A model generated the notes under the pieces. The model was given only the letters and a program-made list of their open reading frames with translations, was not told the origin of the DNA and did no database searches. Shown piece by piece: positions 33,934 to 46,100 of a stretch of 64,000 bases of DNA. The position numbers and the translations under genes are program-made. Position 1 is the first letter of the stretch, and the number at the start of each line of letters is the position of its first letter. The stretch comes from Apostichopus japonicus (lineage: Eukaryota; Echinodermata; Holothuroidea; Aspidochirotida; Stichopodidae). The stretch lies in assembly GCF_037975245.1 (NCBI RefSeq), contig NC_092576.1, positions 23,357,111 to 23,421,110 of the forward strand, read 5' to 3'.

Positions 33934-36256
33934 ACTAGAATATAGTACGTTTGTGTAGTATATTGTGATGTTTTTTTCTTCCTAAGTTTTGTAACATAGA
34001 TAAACTGTTTTTTTTTTCATATGTGTGATGGACCATTTGCAGCCCTGCAGGTAAATTTTATTTATTTCTTGGAACCATGGTCACACACGTGTCTGTTTAT
34101 TGAGCAGCAGAAGATGGGAACCATGGTCTCACGCGTCTGTTTATTGTCTCTATCTGTCTTCTGTTTCTGCAAGACTTTGAATTATATGTGTCCCTAAAAT
34201 AAAGTTGGAGAAGACTTGACAATTGTCCTTGATTTTTTTTTTTAGTTTTTATAGTTGTATTTACACTTAAGGGCAGTACACGGAATACAACACTGGGATT
34301 TAACTCTTTATTAGGAGTGAAAGGGAGTGTACATTCTGCTAAGAATAAAAATTTTTACTCTAAACTTGGAGTGGTTTTCACTCTCGTTAGAGCTGTCCCT
34401 AATCCCTATCCAGCTAAGAGTAACATTAGAGTGGGTTTTCACTCCATGGGATATAGAGAGTGCAGTAACTTAAAGCAGCTCTTTGCCTTTGTCGCCGTTT
34501 TCCCAAACTTTTGACATGTCCATGGAGAATTTTACATGTATTCACTAAACAGCAACGTAAGATATTAACCAAGTTTTTCCCCAAGTTTTTCGCGTCGGTA
34601 TCACAGCCATACACAATATACACAAATAAAGCATGGGGTTTTAGCAAGGTGTTCCATAACAACTCCCTGGTTTGAGTACAAAATGGTGTACTAGGTTGCT
34701 TACGAAGACGCTAAGTGAAAATTATTTACCTCATTATTCCATAACGTTCATAGAATTTAAGTAGTAATATTATGTTTGGAATTTCTTGCGATCCTAACGG
34801 AAACATCTTCGAGAAAAACAACGTTCAAAGTTGTAAATATTTCGACTTTCATTCCACCATTTGAATTTAGATTTGAATAGATAAGCTAGTTATGTATGTC
34901 GTTATGACATCGTGGGGGCCATTATAAAAAGGACGCATAAAGCTGTTTTAACTATAGGAGTATGCCAATATTCACGGCCTGGTATCATATATTATCGGTT
35001 GCGATGAAAGGAAACCTTAAAAATTCTAGCATATCTTATGTAGGAACAGCGCCTACAAAACTATACTAAAAAACTATACTAAAAAACTGCAACCCATTTC
35101 TTGTTATCAGCCGTATAAAATGTGTGCTATATCAGGCTACGCAGGAATACCTCAACCATTCTACACACGGTATGATATATAGTAATTTATGGGTTGAAGC
35201 AAAGTTAATATGATTTTGATTTGAACATAATTACATATAGAGAACAACGACTCAATTAAACGACATGAAAGCCAGTTAGTAAGAATTATGAATATGAATT
35301 ATGAATATGATATTGATGCTTATGTTGTATTACCTCTCTTTGCTGGTCCTCTTAGTTCAGTGAGTGAGTGTACAATCCAGTAGCTTAAAACAGTCTTAAC
35401 ACAACGTACCTATATGCTACAGTAGCAAATGTTTGCGTCACAGTAATAAGCAATATAGTCTAGGTATATAGTACGTATTATCACCATATAAATAACGGGT
35501 TGAACGGGTACAGAGAGAAGTGAAAAGATCTTGTTACCATTGTATATTGTTATCATTGTTGTTTAAAACAATTAAATAACAAAGTTCAGCTTATACAGAA
35601 CAAATTGTTAGTAAGTTAGTAAGTAAACTTCGAAAACCGATAGGTATACGTTCTAAACACGACATAAACGAAATGAATCTTTGTGTCCTGCCATTCTTGC
35701 ATTAATTCCATCAATATTGTCATTAGAACTTACTAAACATGGACGGCGGAGCTAATTTTGATGTGGTTGGGGTAGGTGGGGTGGGGGGGTGGAGGTAGCG
35801 GGCGAGAGGGGCGGATATGGCCAAGGTATCTCTTCTTTACTCTACAAAATAGAGCACCAACGATATCAGGGTATCTGGGGGATGCTATTTAATTGTGGTT
35901 AAGGAGGAAAGAATAAACGACATGACTGCGCGAACTAGATGAAAGTTCGCCCCCACAATTAAAAGTTTTCCCCATAAATCAAACCAAACGTTGGGACAGA
36001 ATCAAAACGAACATTGGGACAGAATCAAAACGAACAGCGGGCAAAAATGAACAACCGGCAAAATCAACACAAACAGAGGGCGATATACTAAGCAGGCCTC
36101 TTAGATATTTTTTAGGAATGCCCTCAGCGCACCGCATCGGTGCAGCTCGAACCGGATCTTGCTGTATAGAAATGTTGTGTCTGTCTTAGCGTCATATCAT
36201 CAGGACCATTCGAACTTGGTCACGGTGACAAGGCCTGTCTATGATAATCAGTATGA

Positions 36257-36288
36257 CCATGGAGGTAAAAACAGTTTTACCTCCATGG
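36257..36288. repeat. Perfect 14-base hairpin in a unit-2-only insertion
   Basis: CCATGGAGGTAAAA, loop ACAG, TTTTACCTCCATGG. Unit 1 goes directly from CAGTATG to GCAGTGTCCC, so about 37 bases containing this foldback were added in unit 2. Too small for a known MITE; a template-switch product or a transposon scar are possible. Confidence 0.8.
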
Positions 36289-36489
36289 CATGGCAGTGTC
36301 CCTCGTCTGCCTATGCTCCGGTGTATAAATTCCCTTGTGGGCACAATGACAATATGACGATTAGCCCACACAGTTCACTGACTGTGTGAAGCACGGTGCT
36401 CTGAGCACTCGTTCGTTTCGCGTGTGAGCGTTCGTTTTGATTTCGTGCGAAAGCTTCTTTTGCTTACAATACATCTTCGTTCTTATGGT

Positions 36490-38586
36490 TTGTGGTTGTT
36501 CTTTTGCATATTGTGTTTTAAATTCCGTATTTTAACATATACAAGGAACGATGAAACGGACTTCTATGGAAGGTGGTTGGAGGTGGGCGTATATAACTAT
36601 TATAATTTACACTTTTAGTATGCTTGGTGTCAAGATCCGCTTTGACAAAATAAGGAGAAAAAAGTTGTAAGAATTAAGGATACATACTCCTCTCTTGAAT
36701 CATCAACTGCCTCCGTGCTGAGAAAAAATAAGCCTATTCAAAATAATGAAACATGATGGTTTGTTTAATGTTGTTGTTAGAATTATTTAGCCGCCCCCGT
36801 TTTATTAATGAAAATATATGACCTAACAACTTCTCCCATTCCCTGCCACGTCACTGTGATGTAACATATTATTGCTCTCCGGAGTAATAATGAATATTCC
36901 ACGTTGCATTTCAGGGGTACCGAATATGAATAATTAAAACCGAATATAAAAATTATTTTAATGTTCCGTTTGATCTTGTTCAATAGAACTCTAAATTCTT
37001 TTTGCTAACTAAATATGGGGACTAGAATCTTGAAATGGGCTACTATTAAACTAGCCATCTACCTGTCTCTTGTGTTTTGCATGTCAATAGCTCTGTATGG
37101 AGAAATAAAATTGCAAATGTTATAAAAACATAAATCCCCATGTTTGATGTGTTCATGATCGTACTTGTCTGGCAACAAAATGAAATCAACGAGCGATGCA
37201 ACTTGCAAATGTAACAAACACAGAAACAGTAGTACAGGCTTCCTTTGTTCATTGCTGTATCTTTCCAGCCAACAAGAGAGAAATGAGGCATTTTAAAGCA
37301 CACTACCAACAAAAATAATTTTAATTTAGAGAACGTCATCGACGTAAAATGATAGCCAAATTTAATAGGGTTATTTGCCCAACGGGGCTGTTCAGACCAT
37401 TGATATAACATTAATACAAGCACATAGCGACACCCAAATGAGTAACACAATCAACCCATTGTCATCTCTTCCCACACTCTTGAAGGTATGATGATGGCAC
37501 AGACACCGATCGTCGTTAGATGCATGCAACGGAGTTCTCTGTGCGGTTGGGTTCGATCAGAGCATAACGCTAAGGCTTTGTTTATAACCATGCTCGTAGT
37601 TGTATCTACGATCGGGGGATCATGAGTCACGGACAGGACAAATCCTCCCGGCGTAATTCGACTAATATTGTTCCTTATTGATGATTCTATTCCTGAGCTG
37701 AAAACACGTTATCCGTGATTGGTAAAGATCCTGTGGTGACCGAATCGTAGCTTGTGAGCTAGACGATTGCTCTTGATACCATTAATATTAAAATGTACAT
37801 GGAATATGCCACATGAAAGAAGTGTACCAAATCATCGAAGACATCTCTTCAGGGGTGGCCGTACCTTGGCTCGAAAGCCACATGTATGTGTCATTGACAT
37901 TCAATTTGTTTGACTTGAGCTCATCACAATTAATATCAATTGATAACCATTCATTTCATATCTTGCGTCTCTGCAAGGTTGGCCACGCATTACATAGACA
38001 CTTCGTGGAACAGGAGTGCACCAAACCATTGTCATCTCAGCTTTGATATCTTAGATCATTCTTAGCTCTTTGTAGAAGTCATTCATCACCGCAGGTCGTC
38101 TCAATGGACATTTATTTAGGCCAGATGAATGGTAACGGTTGAGTTTACTACTGCTGTATATGTAAACTATATATGACCGTTGCAATCTGACGATATGTAT
38201 ACATCCTCGTGCCTATATCAGTTCCGCGTGCTAGTTTCCTCTAATAAAACTTAACAAAAATCATCAAATCAAAACTGCAGCAAATTTCTGAACTTACATC
38301 TTGGACAGGCGGATATGTTATCTCACCCCAACCGTTCTTATTTGTTGCCGGTAATTATAACGATGAATATCAGTTATCACGACATAAACAAACTTCGCCT
38401 AGTGTTGATGTATATTAAAGTAACTCTATACATATAATACGTAATTGTTTTAGGTCTACGTGACTTTTGATGCTCGAATTCTCACTCATGGAATGACTTC
38501 GAATACGATATGTTGTCCGAGATGGGATACGGAACTATTACGCTAATTGGTAAATGACAATGCAAATTCGATAAAATTTGATTTGA
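36490..38586. other. 2.1-kb segment of unit 2 missing from unit 1
   Basis: Unit 1 (16497 to 16692) has unrelated sequence here. The right two-thirds reappears, nearly unchanged, in unit 3 at 55885-57207. It contains open frames on both strands, e.g. minus-strand SSGIESSIRNNISRITPGGF and plus-strand MKEVYQIIEDISSGVAVPWL, that I cannot assign to any family. A plus-strand frame at 37491 has a stop that unit 3 lacks, while the opposite-strand frame shows only a silent change at that base. No splice structure was resolved. Confidence 0.5.
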
Positions 38587-39179
38587 GTGCAATCCTGCAT
38601 TGTTATTGGGCTTGTCCTGTCATACATTGACTATAGGTATCACGTATTTCTTATTAAAGATAATAGGGAAATAAGTACCATTGACGAATGACGTATTAAA
38701 ATCCATGTTTTAATTCATAAACAACAAACAATATATCAACAAATTGAATCGTAATGATAAATTGAATGACACAAACCCAAATCGATAACAATTGAGAAAC
38801 ACCTACATGGCTTCGGGTGTAAATCCCAAAATCCAGTGTCCGCTTTTTAAGGAAACATAAAGGGAACACAAAGGATTTCTTAAAACTTGTTTTTTTTTTA
38901 ATAAATATTATTGGAAGCAAGATTGTAACCACAATGCATTGACGTTACGGTGATGACTCCATTCTTAAGATATCAAGCTCACAGGGCATCAGAGTCCACA
39001 GATTGTTGTATATCACTTATAAGAATATTCCATTGTATTATTAAATTAACACATGAGTGATGTGATAGCTTAACTGACTTCTGAACATTAAACTGTAACA
39101 TCTAACACGATTTTACACGATAGCGTTATTGAACTAGGTAAGAAATTTGTCAAATGTTTCCTTTAATTCTCTTAATTCA

Positions 39180-39515
39180 ACATGTCGGTCTCTGGTGACC
39201 ACAAACATTTCCAATTCTTACCCATAATGTGATACATCAGCAAACAGGAGTATAAAGTATAATATTGGTAAAAGCTTCCCTTCTAGAGATGTCGTGTTAA
39301 CAATGTTTCTTTTTTAAATTAGACCTCTGGTGGCCTCAAAATAACCTTTCAACTCCACAAAAAGCAAACTTATTCTTCTGCGCAATATGATACATCCTCA
39401 TGCAAAGTATGAGACGTCTGATTCCCTTCTTGAGATACTGGTTACAAGGTTCTCAAATTGTGACCTCTGGTAACCTCAAATGACCTTTGGCATTCTCAGC
39501 AAAGCTTCTCAAACA
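39180..39515. repeat. Decayed 134-base tandem repeat (unit 2)
   Basis: Ortholog of 17270-17595, about 120 bases downstream of GT gene 3's stop codon, so it may lie in or near its 3' untranslated region. Confidence 0.5.
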
Positions 39516-39633
39516 CACTCATGCCATCCACGCGTATACACAAATACAAAATCATGATTACATAGGTTATGAATATCATCGAAATCAACAAAAACGAATG
39601 ATACCTTATATTAACCCTAGTCCCAACATGAAG

Positions 39634-40158
39634 TCACAATTTCTCTCCATGTAAGCAATATTGAGGGTTGGATTTCCATCCGTTTGAATCTCTCAACACA
39701 TCAACGACTGCTTGCATTTTCTCGGTATCGTTGTCCTCCTCTGTCCATTCTCTGAACATATATTTGTAAGCAATGATAGTGATTGCAGAAGCGTCTTGTC
39801 GGTGGTTTGCTCTACTTGATCCTTTCGGTGCGATACACTCCTGTTCTAAAGCGCACTGTAACCAAGGTTGCATTAGCTTCGTTTGAATGGTGGTGCTATT
39901 TATAATTAGCTGTGTTCCTGCTTGTATATGTGGCGCACAGTTGTTACAACTACGGTATTCTTCTCTGTCTACGCCAAGTTTGGTAAACATTGCTGGTACA
40001 GTCAGATTATAACGAAAACCTTTTCTTGGATCAAAGTAATCAATATTAGACATGTAACCATGGTGACGTTGAATTCCCGGAAGAAGTACTTTAAGCGATT
40101 TTTTGAATCGTATGGAAGCATCTCCGTAATAAATTGCGCCAAATTCATTTAAAGAGAG
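39634..40158 (-). CDS. GT gene 3 exon 4: terminal catalytic exon
   Basis: The acceptor TTGTTTTCTACAG precedes LSLNEFGAIYYGDASIRF, in phase with the end of exon 3. Next come a variable loop (NIDYFDPRKGFRYNLTV), TVPAMFTKLG, a cysteine pair (SCNNC), INSTTIQTK, PWLQCAL, HRQDASAIT and a stop after CLHGEKL. The second cysteine in SCNNC is unique to this copy (genes 2 and 4 have CNNSAP). It is separated from exon 3 by 7.9 kb of relic-filled intron. Confidence 0.82.
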   Translation of the reverse strand, partial: LSLNEFGAIYYGDASIRFKKSLKVLLPGIQRHHGYMSNIDYFDPRKGFRYNLTVPAMFTKLGVDREEYRSCNNCAPHIQAGTQLIINSTTIQTKLMQPWLQCALEQECIAPKGSSRANHRQDASAITIIAYKYMFREWTEEDNDTEKMQAVVDVLRDSNGWKSNPQYCLHGEKL

Positions 40159-43100
40159 CTGTAGAAAACAAAAAGAATATCAAAAATGCAAGAAAGAAGG
40201 CTTCTGAGGATAATATTTAGTCCCTTGCACGACCCATTGCAAGGACAGCAATGGCGCCATCATGAGCAGCGACACACCACAGTCAATTTAATGTACCGAA
40301 TCTATTAACCGAGACATATAGTCCTAATTGGTCTTTACTGAATTTTCCATCCAGCATCATGGTCATTTATCCTTGGTTCTTGAAGAGCATAAGTATCCTA
40401 ATGTTGGTCTACGGGAGAGATTGAAGGTGGTTTAAAGCGTAATGTTAAACTCCTGTGTGAATCAGAGAGATTCTGCAGCGAGAGAACCCTCAGACGGGTT
40501 AATGGGTAATTTCATTTTGTTTGGCCCAAATTTCAAAAGCTCAAGATGATCATATAAAAACTAATGTGTTGATATAAATTGAAAAGGTCGAGGTAACTTG
40601 CTACATTGACATTCTTAAGTTCATTCAATTAATCTCATTCAAGTTATTTTAATTTAATGTGGATACATTTTTCCAACTAGCAACTTTTTTGAATGGGTAG
40701 CAAGAAATTATTGCAAATAACTACTAGGCACGACAAGTTATGACAACAGAGTAAGACTTGTTGAATGAACGAAATCTTTAAAGTCTACCACACACACTCT
40801 TCTTCAGTTTTCATTAACCAAATGGATTTAGTATTATTAACTTCTCTGGTGACTAGTTGATACAACACAGAAATGTCTATGCAGCAAGTTACCTCGGCTT
40901 TTTCAAGTTATAAAAAGTGAGCAATAAAGTTACAACAACAAGGCTTTTTGAGTTTTACAATATATATTTTATTCCTTCCAAATATATTGAGAGAAAAAAC
41001 ACAACATTTCTAAAACAAAACAGAAAGCACATTGTGACACATTAACGTAAAGGTGCTAAAACTTTATTTACCCCATATTTACAAAAGCAGTTTTGTTAAT
41101 TGTATAACTATCCCGTTACTAGTTTCCACTGAACACTACAGACATTAAATGATTAAGGCAGCCAAAGGTTGCAATTACCTTACGAACAAGACACTTATCT
41201 TACAAAGCCATCAGTTTTTTTTCTAATTACAGCGTTCTAAATTCATTAAAGTTAGTTGCTTCCTCAGAGTTTCTACTCTTAAAACTATCTTAGACTGTCA
41301 TTTAGAAACAAAAGACTTATGAGATTCCTGTAGAAACAAGCTCTAAGCATAACTGCTGTAAAGCAGACGTAATAGAAGTGTTTGACAATAGTTGACATAT
41401 TTCTTGTGCACTTTGTAACAATGTTGTTCTGGGCTGACCTTTACATGTACAGTCTGTACAGATATGGGCTATTTAGCTCAAGAATTTTAAAGTTGTTCTT
41501 TAATAGATATGGAAGTTTCATTACATCTAAGATAACATGTTGTATACAACATTTCACTTGTGCCCTTTATTGATTTTCATCATCATCATAACTAACTATT
41601 ATAGACAACAAGCCTGAGTGAGATAAACACTCATTTAGAACAAACTGGCCATTTGAAAAAAAATAACAATATATGTACGCCTACACATATGATGATATAT
41701 TAACCAGGCCTTCTTCTGCAGGGTTTTTAGTCTTTCACCAATGTCCAACTTTGTCGTCTGTGAATGAGTACAATTCTCCCATAGAATCAATTGGGTTGAC
41801 ACAAATGAAACAGTAAATATGCATTTCCAAGGAAGAGCAAATGCACAAAGAAAAGTAACTTGAAAATTAAACAAATTAGTCATCATAACATATTGTGTCC
41901 GAGTATACATTATTACCAATATCTGTGTTGATTTTAGTTATTATTTGATGTTCAATCTATTGGCAGGGACTATAACTTAGTGGAATGCCTGTCATTTTTA
42001 CTTCCTCTCATCTTCTTTTTCTAAAACAAACAGTAACAATCCAAAATAACACAAGATAAGTAAACTTATGGCAATATGCTTTTGAATGAGTTTTTCTTTC
42101 TATGTCAGGTTGAATAATACTATTTTGTACAAACTTCAAGGTTTTTTTTTTTATCATTATGGTATTCCAAATTGAGGGCGGTAATGAAGTGCAAAGTAAA
42201 AAACGATCGCACAATATGGAAAACTTCTTATGTTGTTAAGCACGATGTTTGCATCTATAAGGATGGAAATTTGTGAAGGGTCTTCTCCAAAGACAAGAAT
42301 CCTCTGGCTATCATCCATCTCAATTTGAGTTTCTGACATGTCCTGGTAAGAGAAAGTGCAATTTGTTAGTAGTTTTGATGCATGTATATAAACACACATA
42401 CATGCACACACACAAACATACACACACATGCACATGGGAACTACAGCAATGGAGGAAGATCCCTCTTTGCAGGGTTACTGTTTATTTTCTTGTTTTTGTA
42501 GTATTTAGGAAATCCAGTATTGGTTACCTTTGGGACAAGTAGGTGTGTAACGGCTATGCAAATAGGGGTTTATTCACATCACCCTTGCATTTGATTATAC
42601 ACACTTTTAAAAAAATATATATTTAGACACGTTTTCAATATGAAACCTTGAACTTTACACATGACGCAACCAGTGGCAACCTTTCAGGCTTCTAGTTGGA
42701 CTCCTAGATTACCCCCTTGAATGAACCACTGGCATTGACAGGAGGCATAGGTGCACATGATGGCCAACCCCAAAAAATTAGCATTATCCGAATACAGCGC
42801 ACAGTAATGTTTGGATATTATTCAAACTCCGAGTATAGGCCTAATAGTTTATAGTGTAGCTACATGTCTCTAGTTTCTTGCAACCTGTGTCATAAGCTAC
42901 TACGGTAACTTCCTAACAGCAGGACATCAAACTAACGATGTCAAAACCTGACCACCTTGAAGTTTCCTCCATTCTTTTTCTCTACATATAATGCATATAA
43001 ATGATTACAAGTTTATCACCGAACACTGTGCTCACTGCGCCTGTGCTCTGTGATGCTTAGAAGCTATTCAAGAAAAATGCTGGTCCTAAATGAATTGCAA

Positions 43101-46100
43101 GAGAACTGCAAAGAACTTTTAGTTAACCAGATAAACTTTGGAAGCAGTATTGTTACCAGTACTTTAAGAGTTGTGTCCGCGGGATGAAACGTCTTAAAAA
43201 TGGTTTGCGTCCTCACAGAATAAAAACTTTCGGCCGACAGTCCTCCGTGGAAACATGCTCTTTAAAATGCCTCTACAGGAACGCACAATACTTAATTATA
43301 ACGAGCCTTGAGAAACATTGGATTGTGTACAACGGATGGCTATAGTGATAGGTCTATAAAGTACATGAAAACGAATCATATGATGAAAGCTTTAAATAGT
43401 GTACAACAACAAAATTACTTTTATATTCTGAAGCGGGAATTGTTCCGTAGAATAGTCACCATGTATGCTTCCCCTAGGCATCATACAGTGCACACCCCTG
43501 TACGGGGTATACGACACCCTTACATAGCGTCTATGAAAAAGTTATAAGCTTTGAATACGCTGTGTATGTCGGGACCCAATGCAAAGTAAAACGAGTGCCT
43601 AAAAAGAAAATGCAAGAATAAAAATACCGAACTTAGAGAAAAATATAAATAAAAAAATATTTAGTAGAAAATATTACGTAGTGATATCAATGGCACAAGA
43701 GCACGCCCTTAAAGGCCTAGTACTTGCTGACAACGTTTATGAGCCTATGTCGTATGTTAACCATTAACAGTTACCTCATGCAATTATATTCAAAGTTGAA
43801 CAAACTTTTCCTTTTTCCCGAACCACTATAAGCAAGTCGGCTCAACTTCAGCTAGTTTCGACCCGGTCCTATTGCAGTATGTAAATAACTTTGTACGCAA
43901 TGTCGATTGAAAACTCAAGCGCCAATGGCTACTTTTGACGACTGAAGTATGAAGTATATAGTTTACACTCACAAAAAGTTTATCTGAAGCATATGGTCAA
44001 AGGGACTGCGAACTGTAAGGACGTTTGCGATGAAGAAATTACTGTGGTTTGAATGCACATTTTACATAATAATATTTTTCCCCACAAGAGTCATAAATTG
44101 TCTCAACTCATAACATTTTTTGATCAAAAGAATGATCCAAATATAAGATATATTCTTAGGAACAATTCAACTACAACAAGGCGTACAATGAGTGTCATAA
44201 ATTTGTCAACAACACCTAACGTTATGATATTTGAGTACACTCGTATTATGATAGCTTATAGTACAAACTTCGCTATTTCTACACAATGGACAGTAACGTT
44301 ACAAGCCGATACACTATTAATTAATATTTGGAAACGCATCATTGACTACTTTCAGCATCAAAATCTTTGTAACGGGAGTGTTGTTAATCTTGTACTTTGG
44401 GGTTGATATTTATGATTAATTTGTTTCAAACAAATTCAAGCATCTATACAAAACATTGGAAGAAATTTTGGTTCTTTTGAGAAGTCTATAGTATTTTGAA
44501 AAGAAAGATAATTATTCCAAAAATAATTTGTAAAGAATTCCGAGAACATATTACTGGAAACCTGCTCAAATCCCGAACCCTGCGTCGTTGTATACTAGTT
44601 TACACAATTTACACTTTGACACTGAGTGATTATATCTACGAGTTGTGCAAACAGATGAATATTTGTTCAACTCCCTGGTTTAATGTTGCAGGTGAAACTA
44701 TACATGTCTCTTAACTTTTTATCGGAATTAGGAGTCGTTATAACCGCACGCCATTGCTTTACTAGAGATGCGATTTGAATTATTATACATGAACTCATAC
44801 TTTTATTTCTGGCTTCATCATCTGTTATGAACAATGTGTAAACATTGTTGTGTCACGTTTTGAGTTGTGTTTAGTTGTTTCTACCTGCTAAGTTATATAA
44901 CATGATTTAAAAAACAAAATACGAACGCACAGTTACAGTTTACTGTTAATCAATGAATCCAATGAGAGATGTGTCTGTTGTATAAAGCTTTTCGAGATTG
45001 ATTGCCCGACACAACAAACGATAACACCACTGGACACAAGTGGTAACAAACAGAAGTTGTACCACAGAAGTGGTAACAAAAGGGTATTTAATGTAGATTT
45101 CACCCCTACAGTAAACTCACAAAGAAATGTTTAATATACCCGTTTATATTACTTGAGTCCATTTTTATCCACTCGGACTTGAGACCAATTCCAATTGGTA
45201 TATCATCTCGCTTGGAAGAGTTCTTATTTGTGTTACACATTTTGTTTTTAGCCACAAATACTAAAAATATCTTCTTATTTAGAGCAAATTCCAAGAGAAG
45301 CCAAGTTTGGTTGCTGCTATACGTCATATGGTAGATTCTTCTGGCACAAAATAGAGTGGCTTTTCAATTTATATAGGGACCGTGTGTATACGGTAATTTT
45401 CACAATAAATACATTTCAATTAGATCCTTTCATTGTTCAAAGCTGTTTCAAAGTTATGGTTACGAAGATAAACTGGTGATCGTAAAATATCATTTTGTGG
45501 AAGCTTCCAAGCAACTGCGATTTTTGACAATGTATGATTAATGGTTCTTTGCAAGTCCATTGAGCATTACCAACAATGCAATTTTGTAATATTGTAAGAA
45601 TTAAGATTTCGAATAATTACTAATCATCATTGCAACTTGAATATATCCAATATAGCTAAAATCTAGCTAAATTTGTTATTATATTAATATAGGTCATATC
45701 ACTTTTATCACTTTCCAGGAACTTCACGGGCCATCGTTCAAGTAGTACCTTTTTGACTGGCGGTGTGTTCATTTACTAACCCCTCCTTCTGTAAGCACAT
45801 GTAAGGTACAAATGGGATTGGATTGTGGTTATTTTCTTGTTCTTTTTAGACATGTCTGTAATAAGACGAGTTCTAGTTGTGTTGTCTTCACCAATAGGAA
45901 GCTCCGGCCTCCGGGAGGAAGTTACGCTCGATCCTCTTCAGTCTTTACATTTTGATGCTGATGTCTCACTGCCAGTGGTCAATCTTTTTCTTGAATTGGC
46001 TTTGATCTCTTTTCTCTCAGACACTGATTCTTTGCCAGAATTGCTTTGCAATATCCATACACTCCAATTGTGTTGGATATGCTTTCAATTGCCGCACTAT

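Larger units (their letters stand above)
20989..41759. repeat. Tandem segmental repeat, unit 2
   Basis: Second direct copy, 20771 bases. It carries the first three exons of GT gene 2 and the last exon of GT gene 3. It keeps the long form of the FKNI-type and SAMD3-like relics (24744-26581). It has a private hAT MITE (30204-30964) and a private hairpin insertion near 36257. It lacks unit-1 bases about 14950-15797 and has a 2.1-kb segment (36490-38586) that unit 1 lacks. Confidence 0.95.
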
